Virus record (IMG/VR): IMGVR_UViG_3300038551_000051
Coordinates: 1 to 32,113 of that record
Source of the DNA: a virus
Reading direction: 5' to 3' (one strand)
Length of the DNA: 32,113 nt
The notes beneath the pieces are model-generated. The model had not been told where the DNA came from and did not search any database. It saw nothing but the letters and a program-made list of their open reading frames with translations. Every line of letters begins with the position of its first letter. Positions within the stretch are counted from its first letter, which is position 1. Below are positions 13,567 through 20,451 of the stretch, piece by piece. The position numbers and the translations under genes were made by a program.

Positions 13567-13972
13567 CGTATCGTGCCTGTGCTGCGGAGGTGGCGGCGCT
13601 GGCCCGGCCGGCGAGCGCCTGCTCGGTGGCCTTGCGGCGCATCTCGGCGATCTGGCGGGCGGCATCGAGGCCGTAGGCGAGGGTCTGGTCGGCGGCGCTG
13701 GCCCGTGCCTCGCCCTGCTCCATCGCCACGTTCGAGCGGGCCCGGGCTGCGTTGCGGAGCGTGGCGCCAGAGCGGTAGACGCCCCGGCTCTCGGCGTCGT
13801 CGTAGACGCCCTGGACGGCGGCCCGGGACTTCTCCTCCCACATGGGGATCTGCCGGGCGTACTGGCGCTCGGCGAAGTTGATCTGCTGGCGGTTGCCGGC
13901 GTAGATGTTCTGCTCATCGACGCCCATCGCACGGAGGTACGCTGAGACAGTCGGATCGTAACCGAAAGCCAT
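13559..13972 (-). CDS. helical virion protein
   Basis: A 137-aa protein: FGYDPTVSAYLRAMGVDEQN, then FAERQYARQIPMWEEKSR and AESRGVYRSGATLRNAARAR, ending in an Ala-rich coiled coil. The sequence AVQGVYDDAESRGVYRSGA recurs in podovirus virion proteins encoded between the tail tube and internal core genes. The ATG is six bases after TAGACT, so the start is predicted leaderless. This promoter could give the internal virion operon its own transcription. Confidence 0.65.
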   Translation of the reverse strand: MAFGYDPTVSAYLRAMGVDEQNIYAGNRQQINFAERQYARQIPMWEEKSRAAVQGVYDDAESRGVYRSGATLRNAARARSNVAMEQGEARASAADQTLAYGLDAARQIAEMRRKATEQALAGRASAATSAAQARYGG

Positions 13973-13978
13973 AGCCCT

Positions 13979-13987
13979 AGTCTACCT
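13979..13987 (-). promoter_or_regulatory. -10 promoter AGGTAGACT
   Basis: On the minus strand, TAGACT (13984 to 13979), six bases, then ATG 13972. This predicts a leaderless start. The element abuts the stop of the 177-aa gene. Confidence 0.55.
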
Positions 13988-14520
13988 CACCCTCCACCGA
14001 GCTGGACGCAATCGTCCTCTGTGTTGTCACCCACGATGGCCACGATGTCGATGCGGCAGGGCCCGGAAGAGGCTCCATCGCCGCTGTAGCCGTTCATAAA
14101 CGCCTCGACGTTGAACGTGGCGTCCCTGGTCACGGCCGTGGTGATGCCAGCGTGCCAGGGGCTCAGGAAGTTGTAGAGGGGGACCGGGCTGTTCACGGTC
14201 GTGGCGTCGATCTCCCATGCGAGGTCACCGATGGAGGTCGACATCTCCCAGATGATCTGGATGTTGACTGTCGAGCGGGCAGTCAGTGGCACGTCGAGAT
14301 CCACCGACAGAGATTCCCCATTGGAGAGGTTGTCGTACACCGTAGCGCAGTAAATCTTCGACCCGCCAAACGACAGCCCAGCCAGGTAATCTTCGAGATC
14401 CTTGTCCCTCTTATTCAGAAGGTTGAGGGTCTCGGCCGTGGCGGTCGGGACCAGAAGCGGGCCGACCTCGGTCCACCGCTGGGTGTACTCGAAGGGCAGG
14501 TTTCGGGTGGGGAGCGCCAT
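13987..14520 (-). CDS. beta-rich virion protein, function unknown
   Basis: A 177-aa protein. An N-terminal helix (ATAETLNLLNKRDKDLEDYL) is followed by a beta-rich domain with alternating hydrophobic strands (SKIYCATVYDNLSNGESLSV, STVNIQIIWEMSTS, ATFNVEAFMNGYSGDG). A short helix followed by a jelly-roll-like domain is usual for small appendage or tail proteins. It is coupled by TGATG to the tail tube B gene, so it is probably a virion component of the tail or tail-fibre junction. I recognise no family. Confidence 0.6.
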   Translation of the reverse strand: MALPTRNLPFEYTQRWTEVGPLLVPTATAETLNLLNKRDKDLEDYLAGLSFGGSKIYCATVYDNLSNGESLSVDLDVPLTARSTVNIQIIWEMSTSIGDLAWEIDATTVNSPVPLYNFLSPWHAGITTAVTRDATFNVEAFMNGYSGDGASSGPCRIDIVAIVGDNTEDDCVQLGGG

Positions 14521-16382
14521 CAGAACGACCTGTAGTTGCGGTTCTCTTCGTTGTCGACGACCACAATCTCTCGGATCTTGACGCCACGGATCTCGGAGAG
14601 CGTGACCCGGTAGCCGGCGCCGGCCGACTGGTTGCCGAACGAGCGCCGGATGCGGGCCTCGACGCCATCCGTGTCGCTGTCAGCGGTCGGGATGCTCCAG
14701 GTCTGCGTCTGGGTCCCGTCCGTCACCTCGTCGCCACGAGCCAGGGACTCGACCGTGATCGTGATGTTGTTGTCCTCGGCAGCGCCCGTGTCGTAGTGCA
14801 CGAGGTCGATGACCACCTCGTTGACCGTGATCGGGTCGCTGCTCTCGCTCCACTTCTCGGGCAGGCGGAACCAGGCATCCACCGGCACGTCCGTGAGGTC
14901 GCCGGGCTGGGCGTGCGTGTCGCTGGTGAAGGCAGGGCGGTTGAGGGTGAAGTCGGTGACGAGGCCGATCTGCCCGTTGGCGTAGTCGCCGCTGATCTCC
15001 TTGCCGCCGATCGTGATGGTGGTCGTGCCAGTGCCGCCGGTCGGGGTGCCAGTGAGCGCCGCCGATGTGTCGGCCAGCGTGCCGCTGAACGTGACGGTGT
15101 ACGGGCCGCCGTTCGAGCCTGCCACGTCCACCTCGCCGGTCGGGATCGACGAGAGAGCTTCGAGCGCAGCCTCGACGTTGGCAGCGGTCTCCAGGTCGTC
15201 GAGCGACGTGGTGGTCTGGCCGTCGAAGGTCAGGGTGAACGAGGTGAGCCCCGAGCCGCCCAGCGTCACGACCTGGACGCTCATGTCGGGGTACTCGTAG
15301 TCAACCGCCGAGGCGCCGAAGATCCGGCCGCCGTTCGAGGTCCAGGCATGCGAGACAACATTGGCCGGGAAGGTGTGGAGGCCCCAGGCGCCGTTCGTCC
15401 TCGTCAGCATCTTGTCGCTGCCGGGGAGGATGAAGCATGGCGAATCCGTGTCCGCCGAGTGGATGGCCGTTACTGCGGTATGCACCACGTCGATGTCGGA
15501 CGAATACGACGCTTGCGGATCGGTCGGATCCATCGGCATGTACTGCAGCTTCTCCAGCTTGGTGCCGTTGAACATGACCGGATAGTCGTTGTCCGGCGAG
15601 AGCGCATACAGCTCATTGGAGGAGGTCGTGACGAATGCGTGCATCCCCCAGGGGGCCGGCGACACAAGGTCCTGGTAGACCTGGCGCAGCACGTCGTTCA
15701 CGCCCGGCACGCCCGAGAGCATGAACCAGCCGCCGTAGTCGAGGACGATGACGACGTAGTTGTTCAGCTCGCTGATGTTGACGATGGCGGCGCCCGGGTC
15801 CTCGACGATGGCGATGAAGTTCAGCGGGTCCCAGGTGGTCGGGTCGGCAGCGTCCGAGTAGAAGAGGTTGGCGGTGCCGTCCTCGTCCCGGAGGATGCGG
15901 ACGCCAGAGGACGTGCCGACTCGGGAACCGGACGACAGGTCCATGCCCGTGAGCTGGCCCTGCTGGTAGCGCCACAGGCCGCCGTTGCTGGGGACGTGGA
16001 TGAACGTGCGGAAGTTCGACTTGTGCCACATGGTGGCGGGGAACCCGGCCGGCGGTTCGACGAGGGCGTCGTTGATCACGGTCGGCGGGGACGCCACGTT
16101 GGCGCCCACGTTGTCGTCGAGCACGCCCCAGAAGTTGGTGCCCTCCATGTAGAGGACGCCCGTGTCGGAGGGCTGGGTGATGTCCCGGCGGGTGTCGATG
16201 GCGTGGATGGTGGAGCTGATGATCCGGCCCAGGTTGAACTCTCGCAGGCCGGGGCGAGGACCGACAGCGCCGTCCCGGTACAGGACCATGTTCCGGGAAT
16301 CGAACATATTGTCCGTCACTTTGGCAGGGTCGAGCGTTCCGTACCACCCGCCCGAGAAGTCGGCGTAGGTGTGGACAGCCAT
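14520..16382 (-). CDS. tail tubular protein B-like (T7 gp12-like nozzle) with inserted beta module
   Basis: A 620-aa protein. The N-terminal part has the recurrent gp12-type opening: FSGGWYGTLDPAKVTDNMFD, SRNMVLYRDGAVGPRPGLRE. Beta-propeller-like repeats follow (TTWDPLNFIAIVEDPGAAIV, VVIVLDYGGWFMLSG). This is the distal tube or nozzle protein of podovirus tails. From about residue 373 to 458 a separate beta module is inserted: GGSGLTSFTLTFDGQTTTSL, NVEAALEALSSI, then GGPYTVTFSGTLAD and PTGGTGTTTI. The same module occurs in the tail tube A protein and in the 221-aa protein at 28752. The gene overlaps both neighbours by TGATG. Confidence 0.75.
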   Translation of the reverse strand: MAVHTYADFSGGWYGTLDPAKVTDNMFDSRNMVLYRDGAVGPRPGLREFNLGRIISSTIHAIDTRRDITQPSDTGVLYMEGTNFWGVLDDNVGANVASPPTVINDALVEPPAGFPATMWHKSNFRTFIHVPSNGGLWRYQQGQLTGMDLSSGSRVGTSSGVRILRDEDGTANLFYSDAADPTTWDPLNFIAIVEDPGAAIVNISELNNYVVIVLDYGGWFMLSGVPGVNDVLRQVYQDLVSPAPWGMHAFVTTSSNELYALSPDNDYPVMFNGTKLEKLQYMPMDPTDPQASYSSDIDVVHTAVTAIHSADTDSPCFILPGSDKMLTRTNGAWGLHTFPANVVSHAWTSNGGRIFGASAVDYEYPDMSVQVVTLGGSGLTSFTLTFDGQTTTSLDDLETAANVEAALEALSSIPTGEVDVAGSNGGPYTVTFSGTLADTSAALTGTPTGGTGTTTITIGGKEISGDYANGQIGLVTDFTLNRPAFTSDTHAQPGDLTDVPVDAWFRLPEKWSESSDPITVNEVVIDLVHYDTGAAEDNNITITVESLARGDEVTDGTQTQTWSIPTADSDTDGVEARIRRSFGNQSAGAGYRVTLSEIRGVKIREIVVVDNEENRNYRSF

Positions 16383-17305
16383 CAGAGGATCAGTTCTGAG
16401 TCAGGCCAGACACTCGATCGGGTCATGCGCTGGCGGGGTGTCCCGCCCTGGCGCCGCACGTTGTCCTGGGCCACGGACAGCCAGTTCTTGTACTCGTCCT
16501 TGAGGATGCCCAGGCGCTCCAGGTTGTTGGTCCGCACGGCGAGCTTGGCGGCCGCAGCGGCGACCACCCAGTCGCTGTAGATGTCGGGGATCAGGAGGGT
16601 CTGGTCGACCGAGGCGATCGTGATGGTGCCCGTGCCGCCGGTGGGCGTGGCCGTGAGCAGCAGCGGGGTGCCGGCGAGGGCGGCCCGGAACGTGACGGTC
16701 ATGTCGACCGGGGCGGACGTGCCGGTGACCACCACGTCGTCCACGCCGATGGTCGAGAGCGCCACGAGAGCAGCCTCGACCTGGGCGGGCGTGGCGTCGT
16801 CGTCGATGGAGGTGGTGGTCTGGCCGTTGAACGTGAGCGTGAACGAGGTCAGGCCGCTCCCGCCCTCCTCGATGGTCTGCTGCGTGGCGAGCAGCGGCTC
16901 GGAGCAGAAGTAGGCGTGCTCGATGGTCAGGCCGCCGGTCGGGGGCGGGCTGAGCCGGATGTTGTTGCCCTCGATGGCGTACAGCTCGGGGTAGCCGTCG
17001 CTGTCCTGGCGGTACTGGGCCAGCTCCCGGGCCGACGCCGGCTCCAGGTCGTTGTCGTTGATGGTCAGGTAGACCGTGCGGACGTGATCGGCGGGGAGCG
17101 CCAGCACGTCGTCGCCGGCCGTGGTTGAGGTGTTGTCAGCATCGAACGTGAAGAGCCAGGGCCACTCCCGCTCGGTGGTGATCTGGCGCAGGCCAGCGTT
17201 GAGCGCCCAGAGGGTGTGCTCGCCCGGGAAGAGGGACGTGTCATCGCTCTTGGCGCCCAGGGCGAGCCGGATCTCTCCGAGGTAGTCGCTGACCGTCTTG
17301 CTCAT
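16382..17305 (-). CDS. tail tubular protein A-like (T7 gp11-like adaptor) with inserted beta module
   Basis: A 307-aa protein. Its N-terminal part, VSDYLGEIRLALGAKSDDTS, ALNAGLRQITTEREWPWLFT and the following LPADHVRTVYLTINDNDLEP, is the pattern of T7 gp11-type head-tail adaptors, which form the ring under the portal. The adaptor core resumes at LLIPDIYSDWVVAAAAAKLA and ends in a helix with DEYKNWLSVAQDNVRRQGG. Between about residues 146 and 230 lies the same beta module as in the tail tube B gene: GGSGLTSFTLTFNGQTTTSI, QVEAALVALSTI, PTGGTGTITIA. It is clearly an insertion, since its removal would leave a normal-length adaptor. Confidence 0.8.
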   Translation of the reverse strand: MSKTVSDYLGEIRLALGAKSDDTSLFPGEHTLWALNAGLRQITTEREWPWLFTFDADNTSTTAGDDVLALPADHVRTVYLTINDNDLEPASARELAQYRQDSDGYPELYAIEGNNIRLSPPPTGGLTIEHAYFCSEPLLATQQTIEEGGSGLTSFTLTFNGQTTTSIDDDATPAQVEAALVALSTIGVDDVVVTGTSAPVDMTVTFRAALAGTPLLLTATPTGGTGTITIASVDQTLLIPDIYSDWVVAAAAAKLAVRTNNLERLGILKDEYKNWLSVAQDNVRRQGGTPRQRMTRSSVWPDSELIL

Positions 17306-17342
17306 CGTCCGATGTCCGCTTCTGCTGGCTGGTGCTCTATCA

Positions 17343-17351
17343 AGTATACAG
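17343..17351 (-). promoter_or_regulatory. -10 promoter CTGTATACT
   Basis: Minus-strand TATACT (17348 to 17343), 37 nt before ATG 17305. It is in the short gap that separates the tail operon from the 143-aa gene. The -35 region is not clear. Confidence 0.5.
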
Positions 17352-17380
17352 CGAGAGCAATGGCCCTGTCTGGGCTGCCC

Positions 17381-17812
17381 TCATCGGCCGATGTCGAGGT
17401 CATCGACGTTACTCGGGACATGCCCTCGCCAAGCCTTGGAGAGCATCTTGTCGTAGGCTACCATCTTGTCCTCTTCGGCCTTGGCGTTCACGTCGGCCAC
17501 CCGCTTCTCGTTGGCCTTGATGATCTTGTCGGCGAGGTTGCCGTGCCGGCGAGAGTCGTTCTCGGCGAGGCGTTGGAGGACGCCTGGCCCGAGCCTGGCG
17601 CCAGGGCGCCCGTGAGCGATCGGGACGGGAGGAGAGCCGTCCTCCGGGTTGCGGAAGATCGACCAGCCAGGGCCGAGCGGGTGGTCAGCCTGACGCTGTG
17701 CCAGGCAGAGTCGGTCGTCGAGCCGCTCCATCGCATCCACGAAATCAGCAACCTCCCCGGGGAGGAAGGTGCGGAAGCCAGAGGGCAGGGTGCGGGGTTG
17801 GTCAAGTGCCAA
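17381..17812 (-). CDS. unknown protein with charged helical C-terminus
   Basis: A 143-aa protein starting at TTG 17812, which overlaps the endonuclease VII stop by 11 bp and has GGAAGG upstream. The N-terminal half contains FLPGEVADFVDAMERLDDRL and a Pro/Gly-rich segment with GWSIFRNPEDGSPPVP. The C-terminal half is a charged helix (LADKIIKANEKRVADVNAKA). I do not recognise the family. Its place between capsid/endonuclease VII and the tail tube suggests a head-completion or DNA-associated role, which is inference only. Confidence 0.6.
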   Translation of the reverse strand: MALDQPRTLPSGFRTFLPGEVADFVDAMERLDDRLCLAQRQADHPLGPGWSIFRNPEDGSPPVPIAHGRPGARLGPGVLQRLAENDSRRHGNLADKIIKANEKRVADVNAKAEEDKMVAYDKMLSKAWRGHVPSNVDDLDIGR

Positions 17813-18131
17813 CAGACTGCTTCCTTCCCAAGAGGTACGTTACCATCGAAATCAGTCTATCAGGGTCGTCACGAGCGAACCCGAGCGATTTGTTGCATGG
17901 CTGGCAGATCCATCCACGAACGCACTCAGCGCAGGCCCTCGGGCAGCACTGATGGTCGTGGTCAAGCACCAAGAACTCGTCCTCGTCGCCACAGATTTCA
18001 CAGGATGCAGGCCGTGGCCTGCCGGCGATGCGGAGTCTGCGTTCCTCAGCCTTGAGGCTGATTCGATCCTTGTTCTTTGCGTACCAGCGGGCGCCTTGTG
18101 CTTGAACGTCACCCTTGTTGCGAGTAGCCAT
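17802..18131 (-). CDS. recombination endonuclease VII-like HNH nuclease
   Basis: A 109-aa protein with the endonuclease VII signature: CEICGDEDEFLVLDHDH (first Cys pair and catalytic Asp-His), then RGWICQPCNKSLGFARDDP (second Cys pair and Asn). T4 gp49 of this class resolves branched DNA before packaging. The N-terminal 40 residues are basic and helical. Two ATGs in tandem (18134 and 18131) follow GAAAGG; the second has better spacing, and upstream frame is not coding. It follows the capsid gene after a strong hairpin, and with the RuvC-like protein gives the phage two junction-cleaving enzymes. Confidence 0.85.
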   Translation of the reverse strand: MATRNKGDVQAQGARWYAKNKDRISLKAEERRLRIAGRPRPASCEICGDEDEFLVLDHDHQCCPRACAECVRGWICQPCNKSLGFARDDPDRLISMVTYLLGRKQSVGT

Positions 18132-18153
18132 CATGGGCCTTTCAGGGGAATGC

Positions 18154-18199
18154 GTAGAGGCGGGGCCACCATCCCCCCGAAGGGTGGCCCCACCTCTAC
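18154..18199 (-). terminator. strong hairpin after the capsid gene
   Basis: GTAGAGG-C-GGGGCCACC and GGTGGCCCC-A-CCTCTAC form a 16-bp stem with one C/A mismatch and an 11-nt loop. It lies 15 bp after the capsid stop. There is no T-tract on the minus strand, so it may be a partial terminator, an RNA-stability element, or both. It would lower expression of the endonuclease VII gene relative to the capsid gene. Confidence 0.7.
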
Positions 18200-18213
18200 A
18201 CCTTTGTACGGGA

Positions 18214-19425
18214 TCAGGCCGCAGCCAGGCCCGTGATCTTGCCGTGGGCGTTCCGAACGTCGGTGACGTGCTCGGCGTAGTGGTACAGGGTGGCGCCGTA
18301 GGCGTCGTACCCTGCAACACGGCTCAGCACGGCGCCGTCCAGGTCCATGAAGTCCCACTCGCTCGCCTCGTGGAGACCGAGGTGATCGGGGTTGAGACCG
18401 AAGAAGGTCTCGACGGGGCAGTCACGGAGCGCCGACACGTTGATCGTGCCGCTCGCCGTGGAGACCTCCAGAGCGGTGAAGCCGCCCTTGAGAGCCACGG
18501 TGTTGGCGAACCGCTTCTGCGACTTGAGGCTGGCCGCAAGCTTGCGGACCTGCCCGTGGTCGGCGATGCCCCACGTGGGCGCCCCGGAGGGCGACACGAT
18601 GTCCACCTCGTCGATCAGCTCTTCGATGAGGGTGTCGCTGATGGCAGCGCCAGAAGCGTCATCCTCGTACGAGGACCAGACCGGGTAGCTCGCCGGGTCC
18701 ACGCCGAACAGCGAACCAGCGGAATCCACGATGGTCTGGAGACCGGTGAACTCCTTCTTGTTGCTGTTCGCCACGTCGCCGCCGTTGCCGGCCCGGAAGA
18801 TGAAGTGCGAGGAGGTCGTGGTGACCGCCGCACCGCTGATCTCGACCTCGCCGTTGCTGAGGTCCACGGCCTCGATCGTCCGGCTGGAAGCGATCGTGGT
18901 CGGGGAAGCCAGCGTGCCGATGTCGATGAGCATGCCGACCTGGAGGTGACGGAGCTGCGTCTTGGTCGCCGAGGTGACGACCGTGGTGGACGCCGACGTG
19001 GTGCCACAGGTGGCGATGACGCCGTTCGAGGTGCCGAGGAGCTGGCGCTCTTCGTCACGCTTCTCGTCAGCGACCACGCCCTTGGTCTCGGACTCGACGG
19101 CCCGGATCCAGCCGCCCTTGTCCGACGCAGCGGCCTTGATGACAGGCCCGGAGACCTGGATCACGCCGTACTGGTAGGTCAGGTCGACACGCTGCTTCTT
19201 GTAGCCCTGGCTGCCGGCGGTGGGCAGGGCACCAAGCTCTGCTCGGGCGCCGATGCCCTGGTTGCGGCTGACGTGCAGCGACAGCACGGTCTCCAGACCC
19301 TCGACGCTCTCGGAAGAAGTCTCGATCTGGGCCAGGTACTCGTTGTTGTTGGTGAGCTGCTCACGGACGACAGGGAGGTAGAACTCCTTGAGGGCGTCAG
19401 CAGCGGTGGAGAGGTCAAGCCCCAT
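18214..19425 (-). CDS. major capsid protein
   Basis: A 403-aa protein of the HK97-fold type. The N-terminal arm is ALKEFYLPVVREQLTNNNEY LAQIE, with LSLHVSRNQGIGARAELGAL after it. It then has QRVDLTYQYGVIQVSGPVIK, DEERQLLGTSNGVIAT and TGLQTIVDSAGSLFGVDP, with the P-domain-like GAPTWGIADHGQVRKLAASL and C-terminal strands LVSP-free but beta-rich (SRVAGYDAYGATLYHYAE). It lies after the portal and scaffold genes, the standard order. ATG 19425 has GAAGGAAA ten bases upstream and a leader of about 118 nt from the promoter at 19550, which may help boost expression. No protease gene is next to it; the head may assemble with the scaffold alone. Confidence 0.9.
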   Translation of the reverse strand: MGLDLSTAADALKEFYLPVVREQLTNNNEYLAQIETSSESVEGLETVLSLHVSRNQGIGARAELGALPTAGSQGYKKQRVDLTYQYGVIQVSGPVIKAAASDKGGWIRAVESETKGVVADEKRDEERQLLGTSNGVIATCGTTSASTTVVTSATKTQLRHLQVGMLIDIGTLASPTTIASSRTIEAVDLSNGEVEISGAAVTTTSSHFIFRAGNGGDVANSNKKEFTGLQTIVDSAGSLFGVDPASYPVWSSYEDDASGAAISDTLIEELIDEVDIVSPSGAPTWGIADHGQVRKLAASLKSQKRFANTVALKGGFTALEVSTASGTINVSALRDCPVETFFGLNPDHLGLHEASEWDFMDLDGAVLSRVAGYDAYGATLYHYAEHVTDVRNAHGKITGLAAA

Positions 19426-19549
19426 GATGATGCGGTTTCCTTCTGGTAGTGTGCGTCCCCTGCCCGGTCGGGCTCGGGGTGGTGTTCAGGTCAGCCGCAT
19501 CAAGCGTCTTGGAGAGCAACGGGGCCAGCCCTTTGCGCCTCTTGCTGTC

Positions 19550-19558
19550 AGTGTACCA
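19550..19558 (-). promoter_or_regulatory. extended -10 promoter TGGTACACT for the capsid gene
   Basis: Minus-strand TGG plus TACACT. The predicted +1 near 19543 gives an untranslated leader of about 118 nt, the longest in the window, before ATG 19425. Confidence 0.65.
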
Positions 19559-19577
19559 TACGAGGGCGCCAGCAGTG

Positions 19578-20387
19578 TCACTCGGTGACCTGGCCCGCCC
19601 TGGCCTTGATGAACGCCTGGGTGCGCTTGGCGGCGTCCTTCCAGTTGGCGGGCGGGGGCGCCTCGTCGCCGGCGACAGCGGCGGACGGGGCCACGGACGG
19701 CCACTTCTCCGCTCCCTCGGCCACCTTCTTGGCGTAGGCGTCCACGGCAGCCTGGCGCTCCTTCTCAACCAGCTCCAGCGCCTTCTCGTGGTCGCCGGCC
19801 ACGTCAGGCTGCTGGAGCGCCCACAGGTAGGCGGCGCCGGTCGGGCTGTTGTAGAGGTCGATGCCGGCCGCCGCAGCGTCCGACTCGATCTGCTTGATGC
19901 CCGCCTGGATCTCGGCCTCCTGCTGAGCCTGGGCCTGCAGGGACTCCCACTCAGCGATGGTGAGCGGCTTCTGCTTGGGGTCGGGCTCGCCCGTTGGCTT
20001 GGTGCTCACCTCGGAACCGTCGATGCGCTCGGCGATCTCACGGAAGCGGGCGGCGGCGGCCTTCTGCAGCTCGGGGTCACCGGAGGCGATCTGCTTGGCC
20101 AGCTCCAGGTACACGCCCCGGGACTCGTCATCGAAGCCCGAGAACGCTTCCTCGTAGGGCTTGAGAGCGACTCGCCGGTTGGCGGCCTCCTCACGCACCT
20201 TGCGGACCTCGGCCACGGCGTCATCGAGCGAGGCGAAGCCGTGGGCCTGGGCGCCGGCCTCGCTCTCGGTGGCGGCGGCGGGCGGCTCACCGGTGGCGGG
20301 CGGCGCCTCAGCGGCAGGTGCGCCGGCCGGCGGGGCCTCGGCAGCGGGGGCTTCGGACGCCGGGGCGAATTCGGTGACTTCGCTCAT
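19578..20387 (-). CDS. scaffolding protein
   Basis: A 269-aa protein with an acidic, Ala/Pro-rich disordered N-terminus (residues 1-50), then helical coiled-coil segments (LDDAVAEVRKVREEAANRRV, ELAKQIASGDPELQKAAAAR, SLQAQAQQEAEIQAGIKQIE). It has a basic C-terminal helix (NWKDAAKRTQAFIKARAGQV), the part that in scaffolds contacts the capsid subunit. It has the position, length and composition of a podovirus scaffold. ATG 20387 has AAGGAGC six bases upstream and its own promoter at 20433. Confidence 0.8.
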   Translation of the reverse strand: MSEVTEFAPASEAPAAEAPPAGAPAAEAPPATGEPPAAATESEAGAQAHGFASLDDAVAEVRKVREEAANRRVALKPYEEAFSGFDDESRGVYLELAKQIASGDPELQKAAAARFREIAERIDGSEVSTKPTGEPDPKQKPLTIAEWESLQAQAQQEAEIQAGIKQIESDAAAAGIDLYNSPTGAAYLWALQQPDVAGDHEKALELVEKERQAAVDAYAKKVAEGAEKWPSVAPSAAVAGDEAPPPANWKDAAKRTQAFIKARAGQVTE

Positions 20388-20432
20388 TATCTTGCTCCTT
20401 GGGATCTACCCGATGGGGATTTGGTGTTCTTT

Positions 20433-20441
20433 AGTGTACCA
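20433..20441 (-). promoter_or_regulatory. extended -10 promoter TGGTACACT for the scaffold gene
   Basis: Minus-strand TGG plus TACACT, just after the portal stop. The predicted leader of about 40 nt includes the Shine-Dalgarno AAGGAGC. Confidence 0.65.
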
Positions 20442-20451
20442 CTCAATGGGT

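Noticed and set aside
12892-13932. 346-codon version of the 224-aa gene
   Set aside because: The first 122 residues are Ser/Thr/Pro/Arg-rich shadow translation of the 137-aa gene. Start at GTG 13566 restores a normal composition and the usual short overlap.
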